DNA of 64,000 bases from Rathayibacter caricis DSM 15933 (lineage in GTDB: Bacteria; Actinomycetota; Actinomycetes; Actinomycetales; Microbacteriaceae). The translations under genes were made by a program, and so were the position numbers. The notes below the pieces were generated by a model that saw nothing but the letters and a program-made list of their open reading frames with translations, searched no databases and was not told the DNA's origin. Numbering within the stretch: the stretch's first letter is position 1; every line of letters begins with the position of its first letter. Of the stretch, positions 8,959-17,391 are shown piece by piece. Location: contig NZ_PZPL01000001.1 in assembly GCF_003044275.1 (NCBI RefSeq), positions 3,782,001-3,846,000 of the forward strand, in the 5' to 3' direction.

Positions 8959-9102
8959 CTGCTGATCGAGTAGCCCGCGAAGCGGGCGTATCGAGATCCA
9001 CGACTCCCGGAGTGGGTGGGTCTCGATACGCCCCTGCGGGGCTACTCGACCAGCAGAGGGGGGGTGGGTCTCGATACGCCCCTGCGGGGCTACTCGACCA
9101 GC
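8959..9102. repeat. BIME-like palindromic repeats, three units
   Basis: Intergenic palindromes with conserved arms TCTCGATAC and CTACTCGA around a variable inner stem. One unit at 8959-8998 points one way (GATCGAGTAG...CGTATCGAGA, inner stem GCCCGCGAAGCGGGC). Two identical units at 9019-9054 and 9068-9102 point the other way (inner stem GCCCCTGCGGGGC), 49 bp apart. A degenerate unit lies near 8931-8957. The 382-bp gap between fdhD and ackA holds no gene. Related pairs lie at 32070-32172 and 37819-37900. Confidence 0.85.
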
Positions 9103-9291
9103 GGGGGGGGGCGAGGGGCCCGACCTCTGGGAGCGGACGGGCGAAGCCCCGTCCCCCACCGACCAGCCGCCCCGCGCAGAGGGCCGCGACCCGGAATCGC
9201 GTGCGAGCGATTCCGGGCAGGCCGACGCACCCCGCTCTCCGGAACGGGACCACCCGGGAAGCCGACCGCGGGTCGTGCAGCGGCGCAGCCG

Positions 9292-10476
9292 CTACACGAC
9301 CGACAAGGACTGCCGGGCGATCTCGAGCTCCTCGTTGGTGGGGATGACGAGGACGGCGACGCGGGAGTCGTCGGTCGAGATGCGGCGGGCGCCGCGGTCG
9401 CCGGAGGCGTTGCGCTCGGGGTCGAGCTCGATGCCGAGGCCCTCGAGGCCGCGGAGGGCGCCGGCGCGGACGGCGGCGACGTTCTCGCCGACTCCGGCGG
9501 TGAAGACGATGGCGTCGACACGGCCGAGCTGGGCGTAGTAGGCGCCGATGTAGTGGCGGAGGCGGTGGTAGTAGACCTCCAGGGCGGCGGCGGCCTTCTC
9601 GTCGCCGGCCTCGGACGCCTCCTGCACGTCGCGCATGTCGCCGCGGCCGGAGAGGCCGAGCAGTCCGCTGCGGCGGTTGAGGACCGTGTCGAGCTCGTCG
9701 ATCGACAGCCCGGCCTTGCGGGCCAGGTGGAAGACGACGGCGGGGTCGAGGTCTCCGGAGCGGGTGCCCATGACGAGGCCCTCGAGCGGGGTCATGCCCA
9801 TCGAGGTCTCGACGGAGGCTCCTCCGTCGACCGCGCAGACGGACGCGCCGTTGCCCAGGTGCAGGACGATCGTCTTGAGGTCGGAGCGGCGGCGACCGAG
9901 GTAGGCGGCGGCCGATTCGGACACGAACTTGTGCGAGGTGCCGTGGAAGCCGTAGCGGCGGATGCGGTGCTTGTCGGCGAGCTCGGCCGGGATCGCGTAG
10001 GTCGAGGCCTCCGGCGGGAGGGTGTGGTGGAACGCCGTGTCGAAGACGGCGACGTGCGGCACGTCCGGGAACGCCTTCTGCGCCGCCTCGATGCCCTCGA
10101 GGTTCGCCGGGTTGTGCAGGGGCGCGAGATCCGAGAGGTCCTCGATGTTGATCTTCACGAGGTCCGTGACGACCGTCGCCTCGTAGAAGCGCTTGCCGCC
10201 GTGCACCACGCGGTGCCCCACGGCGACGGGCGGGAACTCGGAGAGGCTCGGCCCGTTCTCCTCGAAGGCGCGGATCATTGCGTCGAAGCCGGCGGTGTGA
10301 TCCGGGATCGGCCCCTCGATCTCGACGCTCTCGCCGTCGTGGGAGTGCTTCGTCCGGCCGGTCTCCTCGCCGATCCGCTCGACGAGGCCGCTGGCGAGCG
10401 TCTCCTCCGTCGTCATCTCGATGAGCTGGTACTTGAACGAGGACGAACCGCTGTTGACGACGAGGACGACGGACAT
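9292..10476 (-). CDS. ackA: Acetate kinase
   Basis: A 394-residue ASKHA-fold kinase that interconverts acetyl phosphate plus ADP with acetate plus ATP. Signature 1 VNSGSSSFKYQ is at residues 6-16. HRVVHGG, the catalytic-loop FHGTSHKFV, and the phosphate-binding HLGNGASV are all present, as is the C-terminal FTAGVGEN. It sits 53 bp downstream of pta in the same direction, the usual pta-ackA operon for overflow metabolism or acetate use. The next gene downstream is separated by palindromic repeats. Secure. Confidence 0.97.
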   Translation of the reverse strand: MSVVLVVNSGSSSFKYQLIEMTTEETLASGLVERIGEETGRTKHSHDGESVEIEGPIPDHTAGFDAMIRAFEENGPSLSEFPPVAVGHRVVHGGKRFYEATVVTDLVKINIEDLSDLAPLHNPANLEGIEAAQKAFPDVPHVAVFDTAFHHTLPPEASTYAIPAELADKHRIRRYGFHGTSHKFVSESAAAYLGRRRSDLKTIVLHLGNGASVCAVDGGASVETSMGMTPLEGLVMGTRSGDLDPAVVFHLARKAGLSIDELDTVLNRRSGLLGLSGRGDMRDVQEASEAGDEKAAAALEVYYHRLRHYIGAYYAQLGRVDAIVFTAGVGENVAAVRAGALRGLEGLGIELDPERNASGDRGARRISTDDSRVAVLVIPTNEELEIARQSLSVV

Positions 10477-10529
10477 GGTGAGGACTCCTGGGGGTCGGGG
10501 TCGGAGGGGAGGCGGTGACGCGGGTGACG

Positions 10530-12674
10530 TCAGCGCACGACGGGGATGGCGGAGGTGGGCGGGACGATCGCCTGCGTCGCGGCCTGGATGGCCGTGATCG
10601 CGACGGTGTTGACGATGTCCTGGACGAGGGCGCCGCGGCTGAGGTCGTTGACCGGCTTGCGCAGCCCCTGCAGCACCGGGCCGATGGCGACCGCGCCGGC
10701 CGAGCGCTGCACGGCCTTGTAGGTGTTGTTGCCCGTGTTGAGGTCGGGGAAGATGAACACCGTCGCGCGGCCGGCCACCTGCGACCCGGGCATCTTCGAG
10801 GCGGCGACCGCCGCATCCGCTGCCGCGTCGTACTGGATCGGGCCCTCGACGAGCAGGTCGGGGCGGCGCTCGCGGACGAGCGCGGTGGCGGCGCGCACCT
10901 TCTCGACGTCGGCTCCTGCTCCGCTCTCGCCCGTGGAGTACGAGAGCATCGCGATGCGGGGGTCGATGCCGAACTGCTGGGCGGTCTCGGCCGAGGAGAT
11001 CGCGATGTCGGCGAGCTGAGCCTCGGTCGGGTCGGGGTTCACCGCGCAGTCGCCGTAGACGAGCACGCGGTCGGCGAGCGCCATGAGGAACACGCTCGAG
11101 ACGACCGAGACGCCGGGGCTGGTCTTGATGATCTCGAAGCCGGGGCGGATGGTGTGCGCCGTCGTGTGCGCGGCTCCCGAGACCATGCCGTCGGCGAGGC
11201 CGAGCTGCACCATCATCGTGCCGAAGTAGGACACGTCGGTGACGGTGTCGAACGCGTGGTCGTAGGTGATGCCCTTGTGCGCGCGGATGCGGGCGTACTC
11301 CTCGGCGAACCGGGCTCGGTGCTCGGGGTCGAGCACGCTCAGGACACGGGCGCCGTCGATGTCGAGGCCGAGCCCGGCGGCGCGGCCGCGGACCTCCGAC
11401 TCCTCGCCGAGGATCGTCAGGCGGGCGATGCCGCGCTTCAGCACTGTCGCCGCGGCGCGGAGGATGCGGTCGTCGCCGCCCTCGGGGAGCACGATGTGCC
11501 GGTCGGCGATGCGCGCCCGCTCGATCAGGCCGTACTCGAACATGAGCGGCGTGACGACCTCGGAGCGGCCGACGTCGAGGAGGGTCAGCAGCTCGACCGC
11601 GTCGATCGTCTGGTGGAACAGGGCGAGGGATGTGTCGCGCTTGCGCGGCGAGTCGGCCGCCAGGCGCCCGCGGGCCGCGGTGACGCGCACCGCGGTGTCG
11701 TAGGTGCCGAGCTCGGTCATGACGATCGGGAGCCGGGTGTCGACGCCCTCGATCAGCCGGACGATCGGCTCCGGCAGCTCGAAGCCGCCGTTGAGGATGA
11801 TGGCCGAGACCGTCGGGAAGTTGCCCGAGGCGTGCGCCATGATCACGGCGAGGACGACCTCGGGGCGGTCGCCCGGGACGATGACGACCCCGCCCTCCAT
11901 CAGGCGCGGGAGCACGTTGACCATCGACATGCCGGCGACGACGACGCCGAGCGCCTCGCGGCCGAGCAGTTCGGGATCGCCCGCGACGACGACGCCGTCG
12001 ACCGCCTCGACGAGACGGGAGACGCTGGGAGCGACGAGGAACGGATCCTCGGGGATCGCCCAGACGGGGACGCCTTCCGGCAGGACCTCGCGGATCGCCG
12101 CGACCGCGTTCGGAGCGGTCTCGGGATCTGCGCGGTTCGCGATCACTCCGATCAGGGAGGCGTGCGCGGTGCGCAGCTCGACCGAGGCGAGCTCGGTGAT
12201 CTGGCGCATCTCCTCGGGAGTGCGCGCGGGCGCCTGGCCGAGCTGCTCGCTTCGGGAGGGGTCGCGACCGGTCAGCACCAGCAGCACCGGGGCGCCCAGG
12301 TTGGCCGCGATGCGGGCGTTGTAGCCCAGCTCGGTGGGGCTGCCGACGTCGGTGTAGTCGGAGCCGAGGATGACGACCGCGTCGCACTGCGCCTCGACGC
12401 CCTTGTACCGCTCGACGATCCGCGACAGCGCGGCCTCGCCGTCGGCGTGCACGTCCTCGTAGGTGACGCCGATGCAGTCCTCGTAGGCGAGACCCGAATC
12501 GGAGTGGCCGAGCAGCATCTCGAGCACGTAGTCGGGCTCGGAGGTGGAGCGCGCGATCGGGCGGAAGACGCCCACCCGCTGCACCTGGCTGCTGAGCACA
12601 TCGAGGACGCCGAGGGCGACCGTGGACTTGCCGGAGTGACCTTCGGCGGACGAGATGTAGATGCTCTGGACCAT
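10530..12674 (-). CDS. pta: Phosphate acetyltransferase, long form
   Basis: A 714-residue long-type Pta that converts acetyl-CoA and phosphate to acetyl phosphate. Three parts are visible: an N-terminal BioD-like P-loop domain (SAEGHSGKSTVALG near residue 9), a central DRTGG-type regulatory domain (VVAGMSMVNVLPRLMEGGVVIVPGDR), and a C-terminal catalytic PTA domain with PLMFEYGL, GAAHTTAHTIRPGFEIIKT and LVEGPIQYDAA. The ATG at 12674 is preferred; an in-frame GTG three codons earlier is an alternative. It is the first gene of the pta-ackA pair, and its promoter lies in the gap before the SRP RNA. Confidence 0.96.
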   Translation of the reverse strand: MVQSIYISSAEGHSGKSTVALGVLDVLSSQVQRVGVFRPIARSTSEPDYVLEMLLGHSDSGLAYEDCIGVTYEDVHADGEAALSRIVERYKGVEAQCDAVVILGSDYTDVGSPTELGYNARIAANLGAPVLLVLTGRDPSRSEQLGQAPARTPEEMRQITELASVELRTAHASLIGVIANRADPETAPNAVAAIREVLPEGVPVWAIPEDPFLVAPSVSRLVEAVDGVVVAGDPELLGREALGVVVAGMSMVNVLPRLMEGGVVIVPGDRPEVVLAVIMAHASGNFPTVSAIILNGGFELPEPIVRLIEGVDTRLPIVMTELGTYDTAVRVTAARGRLAADSPRKRDTSLALFHQTIDAVELLTLLDVGRSEVVTPLMFEYGLIERARIADRHIVLPEGGDDRILRAAATVLKRGIARLTILGEESEVRGRAAGLGLDIDGARVLSVLDPEHRARFAEEYARIRAHKGITYDHAFDTVTDVSYFGTMMVQLGLADGMVSGAAHTTAHTIRPGFEIIKTSPGVSVVSSVFLMALADRVLVYGDCAVNPDPTEAQLADIAISSAETAQQFGIDPRIAMLSYSTGESGAGADVEKVRAATALVRERRPDLLVEGPIQYDAAADAAVAASKMPGSQVAGRATVFIFPDLNTGNNTYKAVQRSAGAVAIGPVLQGLRKPVNDLSRGALVQDIVNTVAITAIQAATQAIVPPTSAIPVVR

Positions 12675-12787
12675 CGGAGCCACCCTACCGACGGGGCCCG
12701 CGTCGAGACTGGGCAGTCGCTTCAGGATGGGAGGGCGTGCACGAGGTGCGGCCTGCGGAGGAGCGGTACGCGTCCTGTTTAACGGAA

Positions 12788-12882
12788 GAAGACCCCCCGC
12801 GCACCCGCCAGAGCCCGGTTACCCTTGCTGCGTTTCCGCCCTGGGGGAGTTGGCCTGGATGGCGCCACGCGGGGAGCCGGGA
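12788..12882 (-). ncRNA. ffs: Signal recognition particle RNA, small bacterial type
   Basis: On the minus strand the sequence contains CCAGGCCAACTCCCCCAGGG, then the conserved tip GGCGGAAACGCAGCAAGGGT. This is the helix 8 domain that binds Ffh. The ends pair (CUCCCCGCG near 12875 with CGCGGGGGG near 12794). A TAGACT -10 hexamer at 12886-12891 on the same strand sets the 5' end near 12880. About 90 nt is normal for the short SRP RNA. The exact ends are estimates. Confidence 0.85.
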
Positions 12883-12983
12883 GACAGTCTAACCCGATCC
12901 GGCGGGGCTCAGGAGCGCCCGGTGGTCTGCAGGGGGCGCCCGTTCCGTGTAGTGTGCATGAGGTCGCGATCACGGTCGCGCCT

Positions 12984-13068
12984 GGAGGATTCGCCTAGTG
13001 GCCTATGGCGCACGCTTGGAAAGCGTGTTGGGTGAAAGCCCTCGGGGGTTCGAATCCCCCATCCTCCG
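12984..13068 (+). tRNA. tRNA-Ser (anticodon GGA)
   Basis: An 85-nt cloverleaf: acceptor GGAGGAT pairs with ATCCTCC, anticodon stem CACGC/GCGTG with loop TTGGAAA gives anticodon GGA, a long variable arm (TTGGGTGAAAGCCC) typical of class II tRNA, and a T arm GGGGGTTCGAATCCCCC. The discriminator is G and CCA is not encoded. It reads UCC and UCU codons. Confidence 0.95.
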
Positions 13069-13070
13069 CG

Positions 13071-13110
13071 AACGGTGTCCGTTGCTCTCGCCAGCACGGG
13101 CACCGTTTTC
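13071..13110 (+). terminator. Terminator after tRNA-Ser
   Basis: AACGGTG at 13071-13077 pairs with CACCGTT at 13101-13107 and is followed by TTTCGTT. The hairpin begins three bases after the tRNA. It may also serve the TetR gene arriving from the other side. Confidence 0.6.
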
Positions 13111-13144
13111 GTTAACCCGTGCGCCGCTTCCGGCGGGTCCGCTC

Positions 13145-13831
13145 TCAGCGGGCGATGCGGACGAGCCACTCCTCGAGCAGCATCCGCTCGGCCTCGCTCA
13201 GGGCGTCGACCGAGCCGAGCACCGCGCGCAGGGCGACCGCGTGCGCGACGAGGGCGCGGGCCGCGGGATCGGTCGGTCCCGCCTCCGAGGTCGTGATCGC
13301 CGTCAGGACCGCCTCGCGGGACCGGGAGGAGAGGTCGTCGTCGGAGTCGCGCCCGGCGGTCAGGGTCAACGTGCAGCCGAGGGCCGCGGACTGCAGGAGC
13401 CGGGCGGCGTGCTCGACGTCGACGGTGAGGCGGCCGGCCTCGGCGACGGCGCGCACGTGCGCGAGCAGGACGCCGCCGGCGAGGCGAGCGGCCTCGGACT
13501 CCTCCCCCGGCCGGGCGGTGAACATCAGCGCGTAGAGGTGCGGTTGCGCGAGCCCGAACGCGACGTGCTGGTCCCAGGCCGCGCGGAGGGCGTCGACGGG
13601 ATCGGCCGGGGCGTCGCTCCGCTCGAAGTCGGCGAGGGCGTCGGCGACGGCCGCGGCGACGACCGAGTCGAGGAGGCCGCGGAGATCGCCGAAGGTGCGG
13701 TAGATGGTGGGCGCCTGCACGCCGGCCGCGGAGCTGATGGCGCGCGTCGAGACGGCGTCGCGGCCGCCCTCGGCCAGGAGCTCGGCGGTCGCCCGGAGGA
13801 TGCGGTCTCGGGTGCTCGGGCTCTCGGTCAC
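13145..13831 (-). CDS. TetR family transcriptional regulator
   Basis: A 228-residue regulator. An N-terminal TetR helix-turn-helix (STRDRILRATAELLAEGGRD, then VSTRAISSAAGVQAPTIYRTFGDL) occupies residues about 5-50, and the rest is a helical ligand and dimerisation domain. The GTG at 13831 is chosen because it starts directly before the conserved domain; a longer open frame upstream is low-complexity repeat sequence. A near-perfect palindrome lies 9 bp upstream and is likely its own operator. No gene is divergent from it, so apart from autoregulation the target is not visible here. The ligand is unknown. Confidence 0.85.
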   Translation of the reverse strand: MTESPSTRDRILRATAELLAEGGRDAVSTRAISSAAGVQAPTIYRTFGDLRGLLDSVVAAAVADALADFERSDAPADPVDALRAAWDQHVAFGLAQPHLYALMFTARPGEESEAARLAGGVLLAHVRAVAEAGRLTVDVEHAARLLQSAALGCTLTLTAGRDSDDDLSSRSREAVLTAITTSEAGPTDPAARALVAHAVALRAVLGSVDALSEAERMLLEEWLVRIAR

Positions 13832-13840
13832 GAGTAGTGA

Positions 13841-13862
13841 CGCTAACACGCGGGCGTTAGCG
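13841..13862. promoter_or_regulatory. TetR operator candidate
   Basis: Inverted repeat CGCTAAC ... GTTAGCG with an 8-bp centre, placed 9 bp before the TetR start codon. The form and position are typical of TetR autoregulation. Confidence 0.6.
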
Positions 13863-13939
13863 GCGCCCGCTTCGCCGGCTGGCAAGAGGACGCCCACAGG
13901 GCCGCCTGTCTTCCCGGAAGGCGCCCGCAGGGCCGCCGC

Positions 13940-14119
13940 CGCTGACGGGGTCGGCTGCAAGGCGGAGGAGGGAGCGATACCGGCGGTATCGCGACCGACG
14001 ACAACGCCGCAGACGGCCCCGTCAGCGGCGGCGGGCGGCTGCAAGGCGGAGGAGGGAGCGATACCGGCGATATCGCGACCGACGACAACGCCGCAGACGG
14101 CCCCGTCAGCGGCGGCGGC
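13940..14119 (-). repeat. Structured foldback element, two tandem 84-bp copies
   Basis: Two copies (13952-14035 and 14036-14119) of an 84-bp unit, nearly identical. Read on the minus strand each holds CTGCGGCGTTGTCGTCGG, then an inner hairpin GCGATACC-loop-GGTATCGC, then CCTCCTCCGCCTTGCAG. Outer arms CGCTGACGGGG and CCCCGTCAGCG pair around it. The element starts 8 bp after the DUF853 stop codon, and its outer arm repeats the last bases of that gene (14104-14123 against 14126-14145). A third copy with different stems lies at 45704-45788. The 295-bp gap between DUF853 and tetR is otherwise empty. Confidence 0.75.
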
Positions 14120-14126
14120 GGGCGCG

Positions 14127-16025
14127 TCAGCGGCGGCGGCGGGCGGTGCCGAAGATGCCGCGGACGACTTCGCGGAGCAGGGTCTTGCCCGCCGAGGAGC
14201 CGAGGACCTGCTCGACGACGCCCTTCTCGCGGCGCGGGGTGCTGCTGCGGGTGGTGGGGGCGGTGCGGCGGCGGGTGCGCTCGGCGGCGGCGTCGGCGCG
14301 GCGCTCGGCGGCGGCGCGCTCCTTCTGGAGGCGGACGTCGGCGGCGGCGCGCTCCTTCGCGGCGCGGGCCTGCTCCTTCGCGAGGCGGGCGTCCTCCTCG
14401 GCGCGCTCCTCGGCGACCCGGCGCTCCTCCTCCGCGTCGGCCGCGGCGTCGAGGCGGCGGGTCAGGATCTCGCGGGCGGAGTCGCGGTCGAGCGGCGTGC
14501 CGTAGCGCGCGAGCAGCGGGGACCGCTGCACGCTCGCCTCGCGCTCCGACTCCGGGGTCGGCGACATGGAGCCCTGCGGGGCGCGCAGCCGCGTCCAGGC
14601 GACGGGCGTCGGAGCGCCGCGCTCGTTCATCACCGTCACGATCGCCTCGCCGATCGGCAGGGCCTGGAGGGTCTCGCCGAGGTCGTAGTCCGACTCCGGG
14701 TAGGTCGAGACGGTGGCTCTCAGGGCCTTCGCGTCGTCGGGCGTGTGCGAGCGGAGCTGGTGCTGGATGCGCGAGCCGAGCTGGGCGAGGACGTCGCCCG
14801 GCACGTCCTTGGGCGTCTGGGTGACGAAGACGATGCCGACGCCCTTCGAGCGGATGAGGCGCACGGTCTGGGTGATCGCCGCGAGGAAGTCCTTCGAGGC
14901 GTCGCGGAACAGCAGGTGCGCCTCGTCGAAGAAGAAGACGAGCTTCGGGCGCTCGAGGTCGCCGACCTCGGGGAGGTCGTTGAAGAGGTCGGCGAGCAGC
15001 CACATCAGGAACGTCGAGAAGAGCGCGGGCCGGTCCGCCACTCCGGGCACCTCGAGGAGGCTCACCACGCCGCGGCCGTCGGCGGTGGTGCGGAGGAACT
15101 CGGCGGTGTCGATCTCGGGCTCGCCGAAGAAGACGTCGGCGCCCTGGTCGGCGAAGGCGATGAGTTCGCGGAGGATCACGCCCGCGGTGGCCTTGGACAG
15201 TCCGCCCAGCTCGGCCAGCTCGCCCTTGCCCTCGTCGCCGACGAGGTAGGTGAGGACGGCGCGGAGGTCGGAGAGGTCGACCAGCGGGAGGCCCTCGCCC
15301 TCGGCGTAGTGGAAGACGAGGCCCAGGCTCGACTCCTGGGTCGCGTTCAGACCGAGCACCTTCGAGAGCAGCAGAGGCCCGAAGCCGGTGACGGTCGCGC
15401 GCACCGGGACGCCCGTGCCGATGCCGCCGAGCGCGAAGAACTCGGCGGGTGACGCCTCCGCGTGCCAGTCCTGCCCGATGGTGCGGGTGCGGGCGAGGAG
15501 CTTCTCGTTCCCGGTGCCGGGCGTCGCGAGGCCGGAGAGATCGCCCTTGATGTCGGCGGCGAAGACGGGGACGCCGGCCGCGGAGAGCTGCTCGGCGAGG
15601 ACCTGCAGCGTCTTGGTCTTGCCGGTGCCGGTCGCGCCGACGACGAGGCCGTGGCGGTTGAGCATGCCGAGCGGGAGCCGGACGGGGACCTCGGGGCGGG
15701 CCTCGCCGTTGACGAGGGCGCCGAGCTCGAGGACGGGGCCCGCGAAGGCGTAGCCGGCGCGGACGGCGTCGACGGCGGACTCGGAGAGGGGACCGGCGGG
15801 CACTGGCGCGGGCGCGGCGACCGGATCCTCCTGCGCCGCCTCGACCAGCCGCACGTCGTCGACGACCGCGCTCGCCTCCTCCGGCCCCGACACCGCACCC
15901 AGCGCCGCCGCGGCGGCCTCGGCGCGCTCGAGCGCCCGCGCCGCCTCGGCCTGCAGTGCTCGGGCGGCCTCCAGGGCCGCGCGTGCGTCGTCCCTCGCCG
16001 AGGCGAGCCCGTCGTCGATGCTCAT
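14127..16025 (-). CDS. Helicase HerA-like ATPase, DUF853 family
   Basis: A 632-residue P-loop ATPase. Residues 1-80 are an Ala/Glu-rich, probably coiled-coil start. Walker A is GATGTGKT at 130-137 and the DUF853 core continues with FAADIKGDLSGLA. Walker B reads VFFFDEAHLLF, and a sensor stretch GIVFVTQTPKDVP follows. The C-terminus (about 100 residues) is a highly charged EERRVAEERAEED-type helix ending in RRRR. HerA-like ATPases translocate on DNA, but the DUF853 branch has no settled role. It starts 9 bp after the saccharopine dehydrogenase family gene, so the two are likely cotranscribed. Confidence 0.88.
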   Translation of the reverse strand: MSIDDGLASARDDARAALEAARALQAEAARALERAEAAAAALGAVSGPEEASAVVDDVRLVEAAQEDPVAAPAPVPAGPLSESAVDAVRAGYAFAGPVLELGALVNGEARPEVPVRLPLGMLNRHGLVVGATGTGKTKTLQVLAEQLSAAGVPVFAADIKGDLSGLATPGTGNEKLLARTRTIGQDWHAEASPAEFFALGGIGTGVPVRATVTGFGPLLLSKVLGLNATQESSLGLVFHYAEGEGLPLVDLSDLRAVLTYLVGDEGKGELAELGGLSKATAGVILRELIAFADQGADVFFGEPEIDTAEFLRTTADGRGVVSLLEVPGVADRPALFSTFLMWLLADLFNDLPEVGDLERPKLVFFFDEAHLLFRDASKDFLAAITQTVRLIRSKGVGIVFVTQTPKDVPGDVLAQLGSRIQHQLRSHTPDDAKALRATVSTYPESDYDLGETLQALPIGEAIVTVMNERGAPTPVAWTRLRAPQGSMSPTPESEREASVQRSPLLARYGTPLDRDSAREILTRRLDAAADAEEERRVAEERAEEDARLAKEQARAAKERAAADVRLQKERAAAERRADAAAERTRRRTAPTTRSSTPRREKGVVEQVLGSSAGKTLLREVVRGIFGTARRRR

Positions 16026-16034
16026 GCGACCAGC

Positions 16035-17303
16035 CTAGGCTCGCGTGTCCTCGCGGACGTGCCAGGCCTGGCCGTAGCCGCCCTCCTCGACGGGCCTCGC
16101 CATCAGCTCGAGGAACGGCGCCGCGTCGAACGCCTCCGGGCCGAGCACTCCCGCTCCCGTCCAGGCGCCCGTGGCGAGCATCTCGAGGGCCACGACCGGG
16201 TTCAGCGCGGTCTGCCACACCACGCACTGCGCCCCGTACTCGGCCATCGTCCACTCGTTGTCGCTCACGTGGTAGAGGTACACCTCGCGGTGCGCGCCGT
16301 CCTTCGTGCCGCTGACCCACAGGCCGGCGCAGGTCTTGCCGGTCATGCGCGGGCCGATGCCGGCCGGGTCGGGCAGCGCCGCGGCGACCACGTCGCGCGG
16401 GGCGACGAGCACGGGGCCCTCGGCCGAGCGCACGCGGATCGGCTCGGTGCGGTCGAGGCCGAGCAGATTCAGTGTGCGCAGGACGCCGATGAACTGCTCG
16501 CCGAGCCCGTACTTGAAGGTGACCCGCTCGGCGTCGAGCCAGCGCGGCATCAGCAGCACCTCCTCGTGCTCCACGTTCACGCACTCGACCGGGCCGATGC
16601 CCTCGGGGAACTCGAACACCTCGGGCTCCGAGAAGGGCGGCGTGGTGAACCAGCCGCGGTCCTTCTCGAAGACGACCGGAGGGTTCAGGCACTCCTCGAT
16701 GGTCGTCCAGATCGAGAAGGACGGAGCGAAGACCTCCGCGCCGCTCTCGTCGCGGACCACGAGGTTCGCGCCGTCGCGCACGCCCAGCTCGTCGATCCGG
16801 TCGAAGAGGTGATCGGAGGCGTAGCGGGCGAAGACGTCCGACAGGCCGGGCTCGACGCCCATGCCGACGAGGGCGAGACGTCCGCGCGACTCCCACTCCC
16901 CCGCCGCCTCGAACTGCTCGTCGCCGAGCTTGACGCCGGTCTTCGCGTGCGGCTCGTCGGGGTGCGGGCGGGAGAGGCTCATCGCCATGTCGACGTAGTC
17001 GGCGCCGGCCGCGAGGGCGCCCGCGAAGATCGTGGGGACGAACTTGGGCTCGACGGCGTTCATGACGTGCGTCGCTCCGTGCGCCCGCGCGACCGTCTCG
17101 ACGCTCTCGGCGTCGGAGGCGTCGATGCGGGCGGCGACGAAGCGGTCGTCGACGCCGTGGCGGTCGGCGATCCACGCCACGGTGCGCTCGGCGCGGGCGA
17201 GCTCGTAGTCGCAGACGATGATCTGCTCGAAGAACGTGCGGCGGGCGGCGATCCGGGCGAAGGCGTCGCCGACGCCGCCGGCGCCGACCAGGAGGATTCT
17301 CAT
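16035..17303 (-). CDS. Saccharopine dehydrogenase family protein
   Basis: A 422-residue NAD(P)-dependent oxidoreductase. It opens with a Rossmann motif MRILLVGAGGVGDAFA, has the family stretch MNAVEPKFVPTIFAGALAAGADYVDMAMSLS, and a central GMGVEPGLSDVFARYA typical of lysine-pathway saccharopine reductases and carboxynorspermidine dehydrogenases. The ATG at 17303 is used; an upstream in-frame start would add 16 residues before the glycine motif without support. It leads a two-gene unit with DUF853. The real substrate cannot be read from the sequence. Confidence 0.85.
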   Translation of the reverse strand: MRILLVGAGGVGDAFARIAARRTFFEQIIVCDYELARAERTVAWIADRHGVDDRFVAARIDASDAESVETVARAHGATHVMNAVEPKFVPTIFAGALAAGADYVDMAMSLSRPHPDEPHAKTGVKLGDEQFEAAGEWESRGRLALVGMGVEPGLSDVFARYASDHLFDRIDELGVRDGANLVVRDESGAEVFAPSFSIWTTIEECLNPPVVFEKDRGWFTTPPFSEPEVFEFPEGIGPVECVNVEHEEVLLMPRWLDAERVTFKYGLGEQFIGVLRTLNLLGLDRTEPIRVRSAEGPVLVAPRDVVAAALPDPAGIGPRMTGKTCAGLWVSGTKDGAHREVYLYHVSDNEWTMAEYGAQCVVWQTALNPVVALEMLATGAWTGAGVLGPEAFDAAPFLELMARPVEEGGYGQAWHVREDTRA

Positions 17304-17391
17304 GCCCCTACCGTAGCGACGGATCACGTCGCCCACCACGCCTGGAACCATCGAGAACGGTGCTCCTCTCGCCTTCCGGCCACTGATTCCG

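Noticed and set aside
9292..12387. A 1,031-residue frame on the minus strand joining ackA with sequence inside pta
   Set aside because: Only its last 394 residues are AckA. The first part is pta read in the wrong frame.
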